64,000 nucleotides of DNA from Cymbidium sinense (Eukaryota; Streptophyta; Magnoliopsida; Asparagales; Orchidaceae). Position numbers and translations under genes: made by a program. The notes below the pieces were generated by a model. The model was not told the origin of the DNA, did not search any database, and saw only the letters and a program-made list of their open reading frames with translations. Positions 11,157-22,261 of the stretch are shown here, in pieces. How positions within the stretch are numbered: the first letter of the stretch is position 1; every line of letters begins with the position of its first letter. The DNA is taken from contig CM038229.1 of the NCBI GenBank assembly GCA_021442155.1, forward strand, positions 72,684,443 to 72,748,442. The letters run 5' to 3'.

Positions 11157-11958
11157 ATCACAATAAAAAATTTATTATTATTATCTTTTTAAAAAAAGAA
11201 TACAACTTTTCATACAAAGGTAAAATGCTTGAAATCGAAATATCAAAATTTAGATGTTAAATATATAAATATATCAAATTTTTGTGGTATGTATGTAAAG
11301 TTTCCATTTTATTGTACATTTTATAATAAGTTTTTTATTTTTAAATTATCTTTAAATTAAAAATAATTATTTTTATATTATTTAAATGGGGGGATTTATA
11401 AACATTGCATCTTAAAATTACTTAATTTATATATTTAACATCTTATAATTAAAAGTTACTCACATAACTCTTCAAAACTATAAAAACATTAGGAATGTCA
11501 CTTTCTTCATCACTCAATTAAATTAAATCAAAGGAATTCTCCTCAATGACATCTATCCTGGCAATGTTTTACTCGAATAAAATCTCATTAACTCTCTTAT
11601 AAGTTTTTCATTGCCATCAAGAACTAAACTTAACTTGTCGAGTAGTCTCATTGATGTCCTTTTCAGTGTGATTTTATCACGATATACTCATATTTTTTAT
11701 TATCAAGAGAGAAAATTAATAACATTATAAATTTAATAAAGAAGATATATTTATATTAAATATATAAATAATACAACTTTTGATGTGATGTATGTAAATC
11801 GTTATATCAATTTTTTTAGTCCTATTCCATAAAAAGGATACATTTTTTTTTTTTATATTTAACTAGCATCCTTATGAGCATATTACATGAATCTAATACA
11901 AGATACCTATTTATATTAAATTCGCTGTGGGATTCGTTTCTCTCGCTTGTTCCACCCT
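11157..11958 (+). promoter_or_regulatory. AT-rich upstream region of the 11,959 gene, candidate promoter
   Basis: Between the Copia LTR and the gene lies about 0.8 kb of AT-rich DNA without open frames. A TATA-like TATTTATATTAA lies at about 11,908-11,919, some 40 bp before the start codon. That is close for a plant 5' UTR, so the true TATA box may be further upstream (for example TTTATATTTAAC near 11,853). No other element can be assigned. Confidence 0.35.
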
Positions 11959-14603
11959 ATGGCGTCGGTCGGCAACAACAGGCCAACCTCCACCGCTGCA
12001 GCAGCAGCCGCCACCGCAATCTCCGTTGCCGGAGACCTCGTCGTCACCGCCTCCTCGTTATTCACATCTCTAGTTAACTCCCCCGCATCAGACCCCAATT
12101 CCACCATCCTTCTCCCTCAACCCAGCTGGACCATTTTCCGACGCATCTGCCACTTCTTCCTCTTCATTCTCCTCCGCCTCTTCGTCTTCATCCTCTCCAT
12201 TTTCTTTCCCCCTCCAATCCCTTCCTCTTCCTACACGGCCATTTCCAGCACCTCCTGCTCCTCCTCTTTACCTACAACCCGCGCCCTCTCCCACGTCCTC
12301 TCCGTCGTCTCATTCATTCCCGTCTCCTCCCAAAAATACTACTTCGCCCGTTCCCTCGCCGACCGACTTCTAGATGAAAATCTAATCTCTTCGTCGACCG
12401 GAGGACTACGGACGGTTAACCGCACCGCGCTTTCGTTTGCATTTGATCATACGATTCGGCGGCTTGAGGCGGTGGTTCCGAGGCCCGGAGGGGGTCCGAT
12501 GGATCTGGTTTCTGGCGCTATTTTGGGTGGGCTGAGGCGGATTGGGGTTGGGGAAATAGAGGGCGGCGGAGGGTGTATCGCGGCGGAGAAGCTGGCCGCG
12601 GAGGTACTGTGGCTTGCCCAGAAGATGGCTGACTGCGGTGCGGCAGACGAGGCAATGGCCCGATGGGCCGCCGCGGCGGAGCTTGGGCGGTCTGCGTTGT
12701 TCGTGGAAGCGAGAATCCAGGTTCCGTTTGTTAGGGTCTCAGGTAAGAAAACGTGTCCCTTTTAATTTCCCAACTATCGTGCCCTTTCTTGTTTGCTTTT
12801 TGTTTCTTATTTTTTCTAGACATTCCAGTCTAAAATCATTGGGAAGTTTTATTATATTTGTCTCATAGTAAGAGAAATTGGAATAAAATATGTCAGTTAT
12901 TTTTTTAAATATATTTAAAATTTTTATTTTTATCAAAATATTCCAATTTATTTACCGCATATACCTTAAAGAACTTTATCGTAACCGATAATAATTTGAC
13001 TAAGATTTAAATAAAATTAGAATATGATTCCAACTATATTAAAAAAAATTCTAACCTTTTCGAATTCTACTCTAGCTCTGTTATCATCTATTTCTTGTGG
13101 ATTAAAAATCTAAGGGCTGTTCAAACAGTTTTGAGATTTCGATATAATCTCGTCCCAAGCTCTGTTAGAGCTTTCTGCAGCTTGTTGAAATTTGCCAAAC
13201 ATCGTTGAAGACCATCGTAATTAAGTTAGTGAATTTTAAATATATGCTAATTCGAAATTCTACAAATTTAATTTATATTTTGAAAAGAAAATTTCTATTT
13301 TCAGTCGAACTTGTAGACCATCTATTCTTGTAAGTACCAACTTTCATTTCCAATGTCGGGATAGTCTTCTTATGATCTAAGAATTAGTAGTTAACGCGTG
13401 TTTGACCTCTGATTGAGGGAGATATTGTACACAGTCTTGCATGGAAAAAACTCATAAAAATTACTCATTTCCCACCGTTTAGAACGGTTGTCTGTAAGGA
13501 AGTTTTTACAGTAGAGTGAATAAAAACTAAAAAACGACTTTCAGTTTTTTTATGGCCAATTTGATGCCTAAATACTCAAGCTCCTTAGACAAACACCACC
13601 TCAGGTCTACAAAGATTTCTTGGACGACATGTCCGATGAGGATCCTTACGACCACTCGACTAGATTAGGGATTCACTGTGCAAAACCGATGAATCCATTT
13701 TTAAAAGTATGGCATCCCAACTGAAGCACTAGCACACTATACCGAAATCAAAGCCAAAAAAAACAGAGAAGCCAAAATCGCTCATAAGGGTCGGCGACAA
13801 AGTAGGTAGAAATGTATTTGGAATTTAATTGTTTTATTTTTGATTGAATTATGAATGCATGTTTTTGTTATGTAGAAAAAGGGGAGACTTTTCATCAAAT
13901 AGCTAAACAGACATTTACATGTATAAAAGTTTTAGGAGTCCATTATTATTTTCTACCGTGAAGGTGATAAAGGCCTACTTAGTTACTTAAAGCTCACATA
14001 CCGAATGTCTAGACTAATATAGATGTATTGGTATTTTTATTTCTCGAGAGAATTTGGACAACATGTGCCCTATATTGGGTAAGCTAGTTTGATTAGGATG
14101 ACCCTTGATAGGTGGTGATTTGATGATGGAAGTATTTGTGGGTTGTTTCTCTAATTTAAGCATCGATTCAATTGAAACCATCCATTGGATATTAGAAACA
14201 CCGCTCTAACATTGAGCTAGAAATGATGATTTAAATGTAAACGCCATTTAAGGCCATGGTCTTATTGCTTTAATGTTGGAATTTTCTAAGTGTGAAATAT
14301 TCAATTTAGATGATTATTTTAGTTTAAATGATTTAGTTGATTTGTCAATTTTAGTTGGTGATTTGGTTCGATTTGCATGAACCTACACTTAGCAATTAAA
14401 TATTTAGTGGCGCTTTAAGTAAGTAAGTCTTCGCTCACAGAAAAATAATAATAACGCATCACCTAAAACTTTTATACATGTAAATGTCTGTTTAGCTATT
14501 TGATGAAAAGTCCTCCCTTTTTCTACATAACAAAATCATGCATTCATAATTCAATCACATTAGGGTTTTTTTTATTTAATGCTGACTTCTATATAATAGA
14601 TTT

Positions 14604-14644
<41 letters not shown>

Positions 14645-16885
14645 GTATATATATAAATAGTGTGAGTGTGTGCGTGAGAGAGAGAGAGAGAGAAAAGAGA
14701 AATAGTGACTCTCCTCTCATTTAATTCCTTTAAATATAAGAGCAAAATCATTTATTTTCTATTTCATTGGCATAGCTTGATTTCAATAATTTTTAAGATT
14801 GTTTGAATATCAATTTGATGTATTAAATTTTTTTAACGAATGACTGGAATTGACTAAGAAGATTATGATAATTTTTATGTGATAGGAGATTTATCGTCAA
14901 AGAATTTGAGAAATTTTTTTTTTTTTTTTTTTGAGACATACGTGAGAATTCAATGTCAAATTCACACAATATATATATAAAATCTTAAACTCAAAATTTT
15001 TTTATTAAAAACTTAAGTAAACCCTTAATCAATAAGTTAGGATTACTTGAAATTTTTTTCTTAACTTTTGTCCTGTATTACTGAGATTCTGAACCCTCTC
15101 TTACCTGCAAGCAAATCCTCTTTCACCTCTTCATGCAAAAAGACTGGCAGGCAGCAAAGCTGTTCATTAAAGCACTGAGCGTACCGTTTCTGAATGAGTG
15201 GGCTATTCACGTGATTTACATGAATGCTTGATGCACGGATTTTTGCTTGTCAGTGAGATCATGCATGTGCAGGGGAAGAAGAACCCTCTCTCCCATGGAA
15301 GCTAGGTTGATAATTGGCCGCACACATATGCATTTGTCGTTTTTCACATGCTTAGATGTTAGATGTGGTTGGAGATCCTCTATCTCATTATGAGGTTAGC
15401 AGTACCACCCTCTTATGTGGTCTAGAACTTAGGCTTGCTTCCATAATACATTGGAGACTTGCAACTCTAGCATCCCTTTGAATGGTTCCTAATAGCGATG
15501 TGAGTTTAGCTCGGAAATCGAATCAAAATTTAGAGTAGATGGAGATTGAATTGAACATATTGACCTAAGGTATGAGTCGAGGGTTCGGATTGAACATTTC
15601 TTTGAACCGATCTCAAGCTAGCCGTAAATTGGATTTTAACAAGTCAAGATCAGATCGAAAAAAATTTTATTATTAAAAATAATTTAAATTTATATAATAC
15701 TTGTAATTTGATAACAATAAGGTTGCTTATAAAATTAAGCTTTTACAAAATTGGCCGTTTGGGATCAACTTTTTTTATTTTTTATATATTTTTATTTTAT
15801 TTTATTTCATATATGTTTTATTTTAAAATAAAATATATTTGATGATGATAATTATTTTTGAAGACACTCAAAATATATAATAGTTATTTTTAGCATTTTT
15901 AAACACAATATTATTTATTTTTAAAATTAAAAGATTAAAATACTTAAAAACATACTAAACAAATATGTCTTTAAAAATAATATAAAAAAACAAAAAATAC
16001 AAAACAAAATTGATCCCAAATAGATCATATGTTTTTGAGTTCGTTTTCAATCACCTATACTACTGTAATTCGTTTCATAGTTCTTGATTGCTGCCTTTAC
16101 AATCTATTCTGATAGTAGACTGATTTTCATTCATTGACTCCTAAGTTGCAGAAACTTCATTCCATTTTCTCCTGCAAGCAAATTTCTTTCTAGCTCCTCG
16201 CTTTATAAGCGTTCAATTTTTTTATCGATCAAATGAGCTCATAGTATCAGCCTCAAAGTTTTTCTTAATAAAGCAGCATTTTGCCTCTTGTGCTATCATT
16301 TTAATATCAATATCAGAACAGATGTTACCTGCTCATCACTAACTAATAGGATACAACATGTTCATGGCAACAAGCCAGTGATTTCCTCTCATTACTTCAT
16401 TTCTTTTCTCACCTTATTCGCTTGCTATTTCTCAACCCCCAATGGAAATCTTTTTTACACAATCACCTGCAAAGCTAACCACGGACCCAGTGTGGCTTAG
16501 TACTGAAACAAGAGCATTCTTTTCAGTCTTTCTACTCAGGAATGCTCACAGAATGCAAGCTGAATGGTACCAAGGAGATCATGATGAAGATGATGAGCTT
16601 GGCTTCTCTATATCTCAATGTTGCATGTCGATGCTTCGTACGTGGCTTCCGCTTTTATGCCGTGCCAGCAATGGCGTCGACGCACCCATCCTTAACAGCA
16701 GCGAACGAGCTGATATTGTGAGAGTACTGGACGAGATGATACAGAAGCTAAATTGGGAGCAGCAGGAAGAGATTCTTGCCCTCTGGCTACACCATTTCAC
16801 TTCATGCCCGGATTCTGACTGGCCAAACCTCGAGTCCTCCTACACTAGATGGTATGCCAATTCTCGAAAGCTATTGCTGCAATGA
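11959..16885 (+). CDS. Two-exon gene for an uncharacterised plant protein of about 380 aa
   Basis: Exon 1 is 11959-12742, exon 2 is 16527-16885; together 1,143 nt with stop. The donor is CAG|GTAAGA at 12743. Of the acceptors checked, only TTTCAG| at 16526 keeps the frame into exon 2 (784 nt leave phase 1). Residues 10-30 are Ala-rich. Residues about 62-84 form a hydrophobic, likely membrane segment (FFLFILLRLFVFILSIFF). The middle is helical and alanine-rich (EKLAAEVLWLAQKMADCGAA). The C-terminus carries the conserved-looking blocks WLPLLCRASNGVDAP, ALWLHHFTSCPDSDWPNLES and YTRWYANSRKLLL. I associate these with a plant family annotated variously as BTB/POZ-like or PRLI-interacting; the label is from memory and the function unknown. 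Exon 1 is GC-rich against AT-rich flanks. It looks intact and is the only such gene here. Confidence 0.8.
13577..13666 (+). repeat. Short fragment of dispersed repeat R in the intron
   Basis: Landmarks CTTAGACAAACACCACCTCA, GGTCTACAAAGATTTCTTGG and GAGGATCCTTA match R copies 2 and 3 in the same order. Only about 90 bp remain. Confidence 0.65.
13841..14557. mobile_element. Foldback element: 96-bp inverted arms, 525-bp spacer
   Basis: Arm 1 (13841-13936) and the reverse complement of arm 2 (14462-14557) have equal length and differ at only about three positions; the inner half is identical. Weaker inverted similarity continues inward (ACTTAGTTACTTAAAGC near 13,980 against the reverse complement of GCGCTTTAAGTAAGTAAG near 14,415). 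There is no open frame. It sits on the sense strand of the gene's intron, so its transcript could form a long hairpin. It may be a foldback or MITE-type transposon, or a small-RNA precursor. Confidence 0.8.
14606..14693 (+). repeat. CT microsatellite facing a GA microsatellite
   Basis: A pure CT run (14,606-14,640) and a GA run (about 14,675-14,693) flank about 34 bp of AT/GT-rich sequence. The two runs are mutually complementary and can pair in single-stranded form. Confidence 0.9.
15753..16026. mobile_element. MITE-like element with short terminal inverted repeats
   Basis: TTTGGGATCAA at about 15,758 is mirrored by TTGATCCCAAA at about 16,010. The surrounding GGCCGTTTGGG and CCCAAATAGATC are partly complementary. 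The interior is T-rich then A-rich, so most of the 274 bp can fold back on itself. No coding capacity. No target duplication could be fixed, so the borders are tentative. Confidence 0.6.
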
Positions 16886-17050
16886 TCTTTGTCAAGCATC
16901 CATTAATGTTCAGTCTTGCAATAGGGTGGTAATTCCTTATAGATATTTGTAGTTTATAGACGAACAATAAATGCTGTCAATATTCTTCCATATGTAAAAT
17001 ACTATTCCGCCTATATGTGCGATGGAAGTAGTAATTTGTTAACGTGGATC
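16886..17050 (+). terminator. 3' UTR and polyadenylation signal of the 11,959 gene
   Basis: AATAAA at 16966-16971 lies about 80 bp after the stop codon, a normal distance for a plant poly(A) signal. Downstream sequence is T-rich. The exact cleavage site cannot be read from the sequence. Confidence 0.5.
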
Positions 17051-17909
17051 TTATTTTGTTATTCGGCCGCTTTGTAGTTCCAGCAAAAGTCTTTTTTATA
17101 TTTGCTTGAAATTTCCTGTCTTTCTAGATTCATTTTTTTTCTTTTGATGAAGTACATACGAATGATATTTTATTTGCATGGAAGTGCGTTTAGTCTGTTG
17201 TTTGGTTTTATATAACTTAACATGCATCGTTTATTTGATAAAAATCCATATGGAAAAGGGTTCAAAAAGAAATAAAACCATTACTGAATTGGTTATCTGG
17301 ATCATTCGTAGCAATAAATGGGTTCTATGGAATAATCAGTAATGGCCGAAGATTCTGTGAAAGCTTTCCTGCTATGGTCTAATTAACAGCAGAGCTTTAT
17401 GCGTCCACTGATTCTACTCTATTGCATTGTTTATGTTACAAGTATTACTTACGAATCCCCATTGAAAGTAGGAAAAAATAAAGGCTTGCGAATAATAAAC
17501 TAGCGGCTATGTTTTCATGCAGGGAGTTTCAGTGACAAGAAGTGAATGAAATTTCATTTCATTTCCGCCATTTCAATTCAAAAAAAAAAAAAAGCCTAGG
17601 GAACCAAATGAGGTAGAGCATATTCAACTATATATCAGTACTGTATTCTTGACTCCCTCTAGTTGCTTCATACAAACCAACTTACAGAACAACAAGCATT
17701 ATTGTGCATTTCTAGTTTATGTTTGATATGCATCTTAAAGGAAGAGGCCAAACTGTTGTGATTGACCCAAGTTTAATAGGAATGCCAGGCTAGGCAGAAT
17801 CAAATTGGTGTAATATGAGCCAAAGCTCTCCAAAAAGGCCTTAGTTGGTTCTTTTTTTTGTAAAACATCAAATCCCATGGAAAGTTTTGTGGGATTTAAA
17901 ATTATTTTT
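17051..17909. other. Intergenic, no gene seen
   Basis: AT-rich DNA with an A13 run near 17,580. No recognisable coding region between the gene's 3' end and the LTR element. Confidence 0.45.
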
Positions 17910-18846
17910 GAGCACCAATAATACGAACCTAATTTCTTGATTTGTGTCCTGATCCGTCTTGGCTTGAGTTCTGTTCACTGTGTTGACTCACTAGGGCCTT
18001 GGAACCCGGCTGAGTTACTGATAAATTGGAAGGAATGACTCAGATGCTTTCTGAGACGTTGGATGCAGCGTGTTTTGTACTTAGCCGTTGGATCTGAGCC
18101 CTCGGATCGAGTTTCTCTTGGGCTAAATCTTGAACCGTCTGATTTGTCTTGTGCTCTTTTCTGTCCTTGGATCTGTGTTTTGATTGAGCGGTTGATCTCT
18201 TACCTTGAACTTATATCCCGTGATGAGATCTAAACCTCGATTTAAATGACGAAACGATCCGATGGGATGACACTTCATGAAAGCTTGCCTTAATCTTTTG
18301 TGGTTTTGTTTTCTTGACGTGAGTCATCGATTGACTCAGAGAAGAAGGAGAGCGGGATGGAGGAGAACCTAAGGATTCTCAGATGGACGACGGTTTCCGG
18401 TGAGGAAAACCTAAGAACAGTGTGAAGAAGAGAAGAAAAGGGAGACTAAAGAGCTAAGTTTCTTTCTCAGAATTGTTCATCCCTGCTTTTGTCTTTCCTC
18501 TATTTATAGTTTCTTTTCTGCTGGAAGCGCTACATCTCAGAATCGATTGCTAGATTCTATCGTTTCGCCTCCTGTGTATTACATTATCGATGTACCACGC
18601 TTTCTTGAGGTCTTGATGTGTCGCTCGGATTTACTTTGGGTTGTGTTCTTGTTATCCGCTCACTTGGATACCTTCGCTTTAACTTTATGTTTGCGGAAAG
18701 GCATTGAGTGCTTAACTTTTGTCGTCAATGTTATATATGTAATTAAATCGTTGTTATTCTCATTGAACTCAGAATGGATTCTTGTAATGGTAATTCTTAA
18801 TGTTGTATGATGTATTTTGGCCTTTAGAGGATTTGGGATCATATCA
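17910..18846 (-). mobile_element. 3' LTR of the chromovirus-like element
   Basis: Pairs with 20209-21153. The ends on the plus strand are GAGCACCAATA and GGGATCATATCA. It differs from the other LTR mostly by short insertions and deletions. Confidence 0.88.
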
Positions 18847-18905
18847 TTACTCCCCTCCTCACACTGACCTTGTCCTCAAGGTCAAAATTGAACATCTCTG
18901 CTTTC
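18847..18905 (-). other. Polypurine tract and remnant of pol C-terminus
   Basis: On the minus strand, codons reading DLEDKVSVRRGV run into the purine-rich tract GAGGAGGGGAG directly before the 3' LTR's TGATATG. A D-L-E-D-K-V end of pol next to the tract is typical of plant chromoviruses (established knowledge). This fixes the element's orientation as minus. Confidence 0.75.
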
Positions 18906-19339
18906 TTCAATTCATTTCTCGAAGCTCGTTGATACTTTCCTCCCAGACTATGAAAGTAGCAATTTGATTGTCTGTTGAAGTAGTATTCTTTGTGGCCATT
19001 TATTTGATATTGAAGCTCGTCTCAATTCGCTTATAATTCGCATTTCTTATTTGCACTATGTCATGTCAGATGTAATGAATCATTTGGTAGCTTATACTCT
19101 ATATTAGGGAATAGCTTATTGGTAATTCTGCTAGAGTAGGCTATGTAAGGATATGTTCAAAACACTAAGCTATATAGGATATCGATTAATAATTATGTAT
19201 ACTTGATAGATAGGCTTTCTTAGCTTAAATGGTTGATACGGCTTGGTGCTAATATTTCTTCTTGTACCCATTGGTTTGTCGGGTGATTATCATGTTGCAT
19301 TTGATGCCGGTCACATTGATCGTTAATGTAAATAACTTG

Positions 19340-20178
19340 GACTACAGATATGCCTCTATGGTACTTCTCATCACAATTGAAGCATGCCCTTCTTTTTTCT
19401 GTCTTATTTGAGTTCTAATTGAATTGATATTTCTTTGTTGATGAGTGTTGAGTGGCATTTGTGGGAGGCTACAGTAAGGTATTTGGAGCACTTTGATATT
19501 GTTGTTTACTTACTGGAGTGTGCTAATTTCTGCTATTTCTATGCATTTCTATTACATCAGACAATATGTCTTCCATTACTAATTGAAATGCTATTGAAGA
19601 AGAGAGGCTCTTACTTCTCTTTAATTTCTTCTAAGCCCGATTCAAAGCGACTTTGTAGAATTCGAATGTCAAATTTGGTTAGCTAAGTCTTCAAATTCAT
19701 TATAAAATTGTTGTGGTTTTGCTATTGAAGCTTAATAGTTCTCCTCTTAAATCTCGTAGAAGGAAGGGCCAAATCTTTGCATAATTTGTTCTTTGAAGGT
19801 GGCCAAGAATACAATTGTTTATTTACGCATCCATTGATACCATTTCAAAGCGTCCATCCATGTATATTGAGGATATTAAAATTTCGATCCTCCGAGAAGT
19901 TATATCAAAAAACACTGCTTTAAAGAGCCATCCTCCGGTCTTCTTCATTAAATCTGGGCATATCCATTTTAAGAGGTATTGACATGGGTGTGTTTGTATG
20001 TCTGGAGAATAGGATTAAGGGGATGCATCACATACCGATTTGAGATTATTTTTCCAATTGCGCAATCTTCTTGATATTTCTATACCATAGTGATTGAGGT
20101 CATTTGCTCTTCTGTTTTGTTTAATCTGGTAACACATTCTTCAAGTATTTTTGATGTGTGTCTTGTGCCTTCTGCCAT
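19340..20178 (-). pseudogene. Decayed gag of the chromovirus-like element
   Basis: The frame starts at the ATG at 20178 on the minus strand (MAEGTRHTSKILEECVTRLN), about 30 bp inside the 5' LTR. The capsid-type block DALKWYQWMRK lies at about 19,815-19,850, followed by FGPSFYE at about 19,765. A zinc-knuckle remnant CFNCDEKYHRG (Cys-x2-Cys...His) lies at about 19,345-19,384, with a frame break just after the histidine. Several stops and frame changes separate these blocks. Gag normally packages element RNA; this one cannot be made intact. Confidence 0.8.
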
Positions 20179-20208
20179 ATTTTTTTTTCTGAGTGATGCA
20201 GTCAACAA

Positions 20209-21153
20209 GAGCACCAATAATATGAACCTAATTTCTTGATTTGTGTCCTGATCCGTCTTGGCTTGAGTTCTGTTCACTGTGTTGACTCACTAGGGCCTTG
20301 GAACCCTAATCGATAAATTGGAAGGAATGACTCGATGCTTTCTCGAGACGCGTTGGATGCGCGTTTTGTACTTAGCCGTTGGATCTGAGCCCTCGGATCG
20401 AGTTTCTCTTGGGCTAAATCTTGAACCGTCTGATTTGTCTTGTGCTCTTTTCTGTCCTTGGATCTGTGTTTTGATTGAGCGGTTGATCTCTTACCTTGAA
20501 CTTATATCCCGTGATGAGATCTAAACCCTCGATTTAAATGACGCGAACGACCGAGGGATGGATGACATTTGAAAGCTTGCCTTAATCTTTTTGTGGTTTT
20601 GTTTTCTTCGACAGTTCGAGTCGTCGATTGACTCCAGAGAAGAACAGGGAGAGCGGCTGGGATCGGAGGAGAACCTAAGGATTCTCCGATGGACGACGGT
20701 GGTTTCCGGTGAGGAAAACCTAGAAGAACAGGTGCAGGAAGAAGAGAAGAAAAGGGAGACTAAAGAGCTAAGTTTCTTTCTGTAAATTGTTCATCCCTGC
20801 TTTATTTAGTTTTCTTTCCTCGGAGCAAGACTTTCTACATCTTGAACGATTTTAGATTTCATAATCGGTTCTTGCCTCTGCTGTGTATTTTGTTATCTTG
20901 ATGTGGTAGGCTTTCTTGAGGTCTTGATGTGCTCGATTTGCTTTTGGCCGTTGTATTCTTGTTCGCTCACCTTTGGGATACCTTCATTAACTTTATATTT
21001 GCGGAAAGGCATTGGAGTGCTTAACTCTGCTATCGAGTTTATATATGTAATTAAATTGTTATGTTGTTTGAACTTCTGTAATGGATTCTTGTAATGGTAA
21101 TTCTTAATGTTGTATGCTGTATTTTGGCCTTTAGAGGATTTGGGATCATATCA
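20209..21153 (-). mobile_element. 5' LTR of the chromovirus-like element
   Basis: Partner of 17910-18846, about 945 bp. On the minus strand it starts TGATATGATCC and ends near TTGGTGCTC, followed by TTGTTGACTGCATCACTCAG and the gag start. No tRNA-type primer site could be recognised at the junction. Confidence 0.87.
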
Positions 21154-21589
21154 CAATAGGACCTACCTGATACGATTGATGTATGTAGCAAAAGAAAAGT
21201 TAAATTTCGAGTGAGAAGCTTTCAAATTTTACTATATCAGCAAAGGTATAATACTTAAGCATCGGATTTGAAGGTGTTTTCCATCCAAATTTCTATTTAT
21301 GGGTAGAGATTGAAGCTTAACACTATAAGAAAGATTACATTTGTGAAGGAAATGGTTAAATTACAAGGCTCATTGTAGACTTGTTAAGAAATGAATATTT
21401 GCTAGTTTTACTTATTTGATTACATTGAATGTACATAGCGATTATAAAATACGGAAAAGATTTTTGTGAACTTGTGGGCTGACTTCATTGGTGTTATTTT
21501 GTGGAGTCTGATTGTGCCAATCAATTGAAGATGTACTGTAGATTTAAAGCTCTCAATTTCACTGGTCAAGCTCAATGATGAGCTCACTA

Positions 21590-22261
21590 GAGGGTTCAGG
21601 GGGCAGTGCGCCCCCTACTTAGGGATAAGGGACTTAACCCCTAAAAAGTTTTTTTAGTGTATAGCACCTCATCACTAGGTCATTGAGGTCTTACCTTCAA
21701 AGGCAGAGAAGACAACATCTCAGCTCTTGGGGGATAGCCTTGCAGCACTAGGATCTATAGATTTGCACACAAAAAATAGAGAATATAATGCCTCAAAATT
21801 GCTGTAGACATTGTCGTAGCCTAGGCATCAAAGACACAAGATAGAGAGGTTAGTGCCACAATGCTAAAACCTGTGCAGAAGAGCTTAAAGGATAAGGCAG
21901 CAACACTTGGGAGCTAGAGTCGCAATGCAATGGAATGACAGAGGTCGTATTTAGATAATTTTTTGTAGTTTTTTCAGATCTTATAATTTTTCACTATTAT
22001 CTTATCAGTATAAGTGGAGAGTGCATGTCATAGAGTGTGAGAATCGTAGAGAGTTTTAAGTCAAGTGTAAAATTGTATTGTTCTCCTTATTTTCTTAATA
22101 GTGGATTTTTTTAGTGTGTTGTGGCTCCATGGTTATTTCTTGCTCTTGAATTTTTTTCACGTTAAACCTAGTGCTTTCTGTAATTTTGTACTTTAGTTAC
22201 TTCTACTCAAAGTTTTGCTCTGGATCTTTAAATTAGTTTCCATGATCTAGATCTCCCAACA
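21590..22261 (+). mobile_element. Possible LTR remnant (Copia-like)
   Basis: The stretch GGGGGCAGTGCGCCCCCTAC, a TGAGAATCGTAGAGAGTTTT-like central part and an end at GATCTCCCAACA followed by ATTGGGGTTGG recall the middle and end of plant Copia LTRs, which are followed by an ATTGG-type primer site. No internal region or second copy is present, so this is only a candidate solo or truncated LTR. Confidence 0.35.

Larger units (their letters stand above)
12743..16526 (+). other. Intron of the 11,959 gene (3,784 bp) loaded with repeats
   Basis: Bounded by GT at 12743 and AG at 16526. It contains a fragment of repeat R, a 717-bp foldback, CT and GA microsatellites, and a MITE-like inverted-repeat element. 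The rest is AT-rich DNA without open frames. The acceptor was chosen by phase, as alternatives at 16,474, 16,539 and 16,551 break the frame. Confidence 0.7.
17910..21153 (-). mobile_element. Chromovirus-like Gypsy element, internally deleted, both LTRs present
   Basis: Two copies of a roughly 940-bp sequence (17910-18846 and 20209-21153) lie in the same orientation around 1.36 kb of internal DNA. On the minus strand each starts TGATATGATCCC and ends near GGTGCTC. A purine tract AGGAGGGGAG lies just before the 3' LTR. Inside, in minus-strand order, are a decayed gag with zinc knuckle and then a scrap of the pol C-terminus. Protease, reverse transcriptase, RNase H and integrase are missing. It is a deletion derivative that depends on other elements or is dead. 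A CAATA repeat at 17916-17920 and 21154-21158 could be a target duplication, but conflicts with the shared LTR end. Confidence 0.88.

Noticed and set aside
11874..12107. Overlapping frames on both strands at the start of the 11,959 gene
   Set aside because: They are shadows of the GC-rich exon. Only the frame from 11959 continues in phase into the conserved C-terminal exon.
12739..12936. Minus-strand frame of 65 codons near the exon 1 donor
   Set aside because: Low-complexity AT-rich sequence without a domain, lying across a convincing splice donor.
17910..21158. CAATA as a firm target-site duplication of the chromovirus-like element
   Set aside because: CAATA at the left is also part of the 11-bp end shared by both LTRs, so it is probably LTR sequence and the match may be chance.
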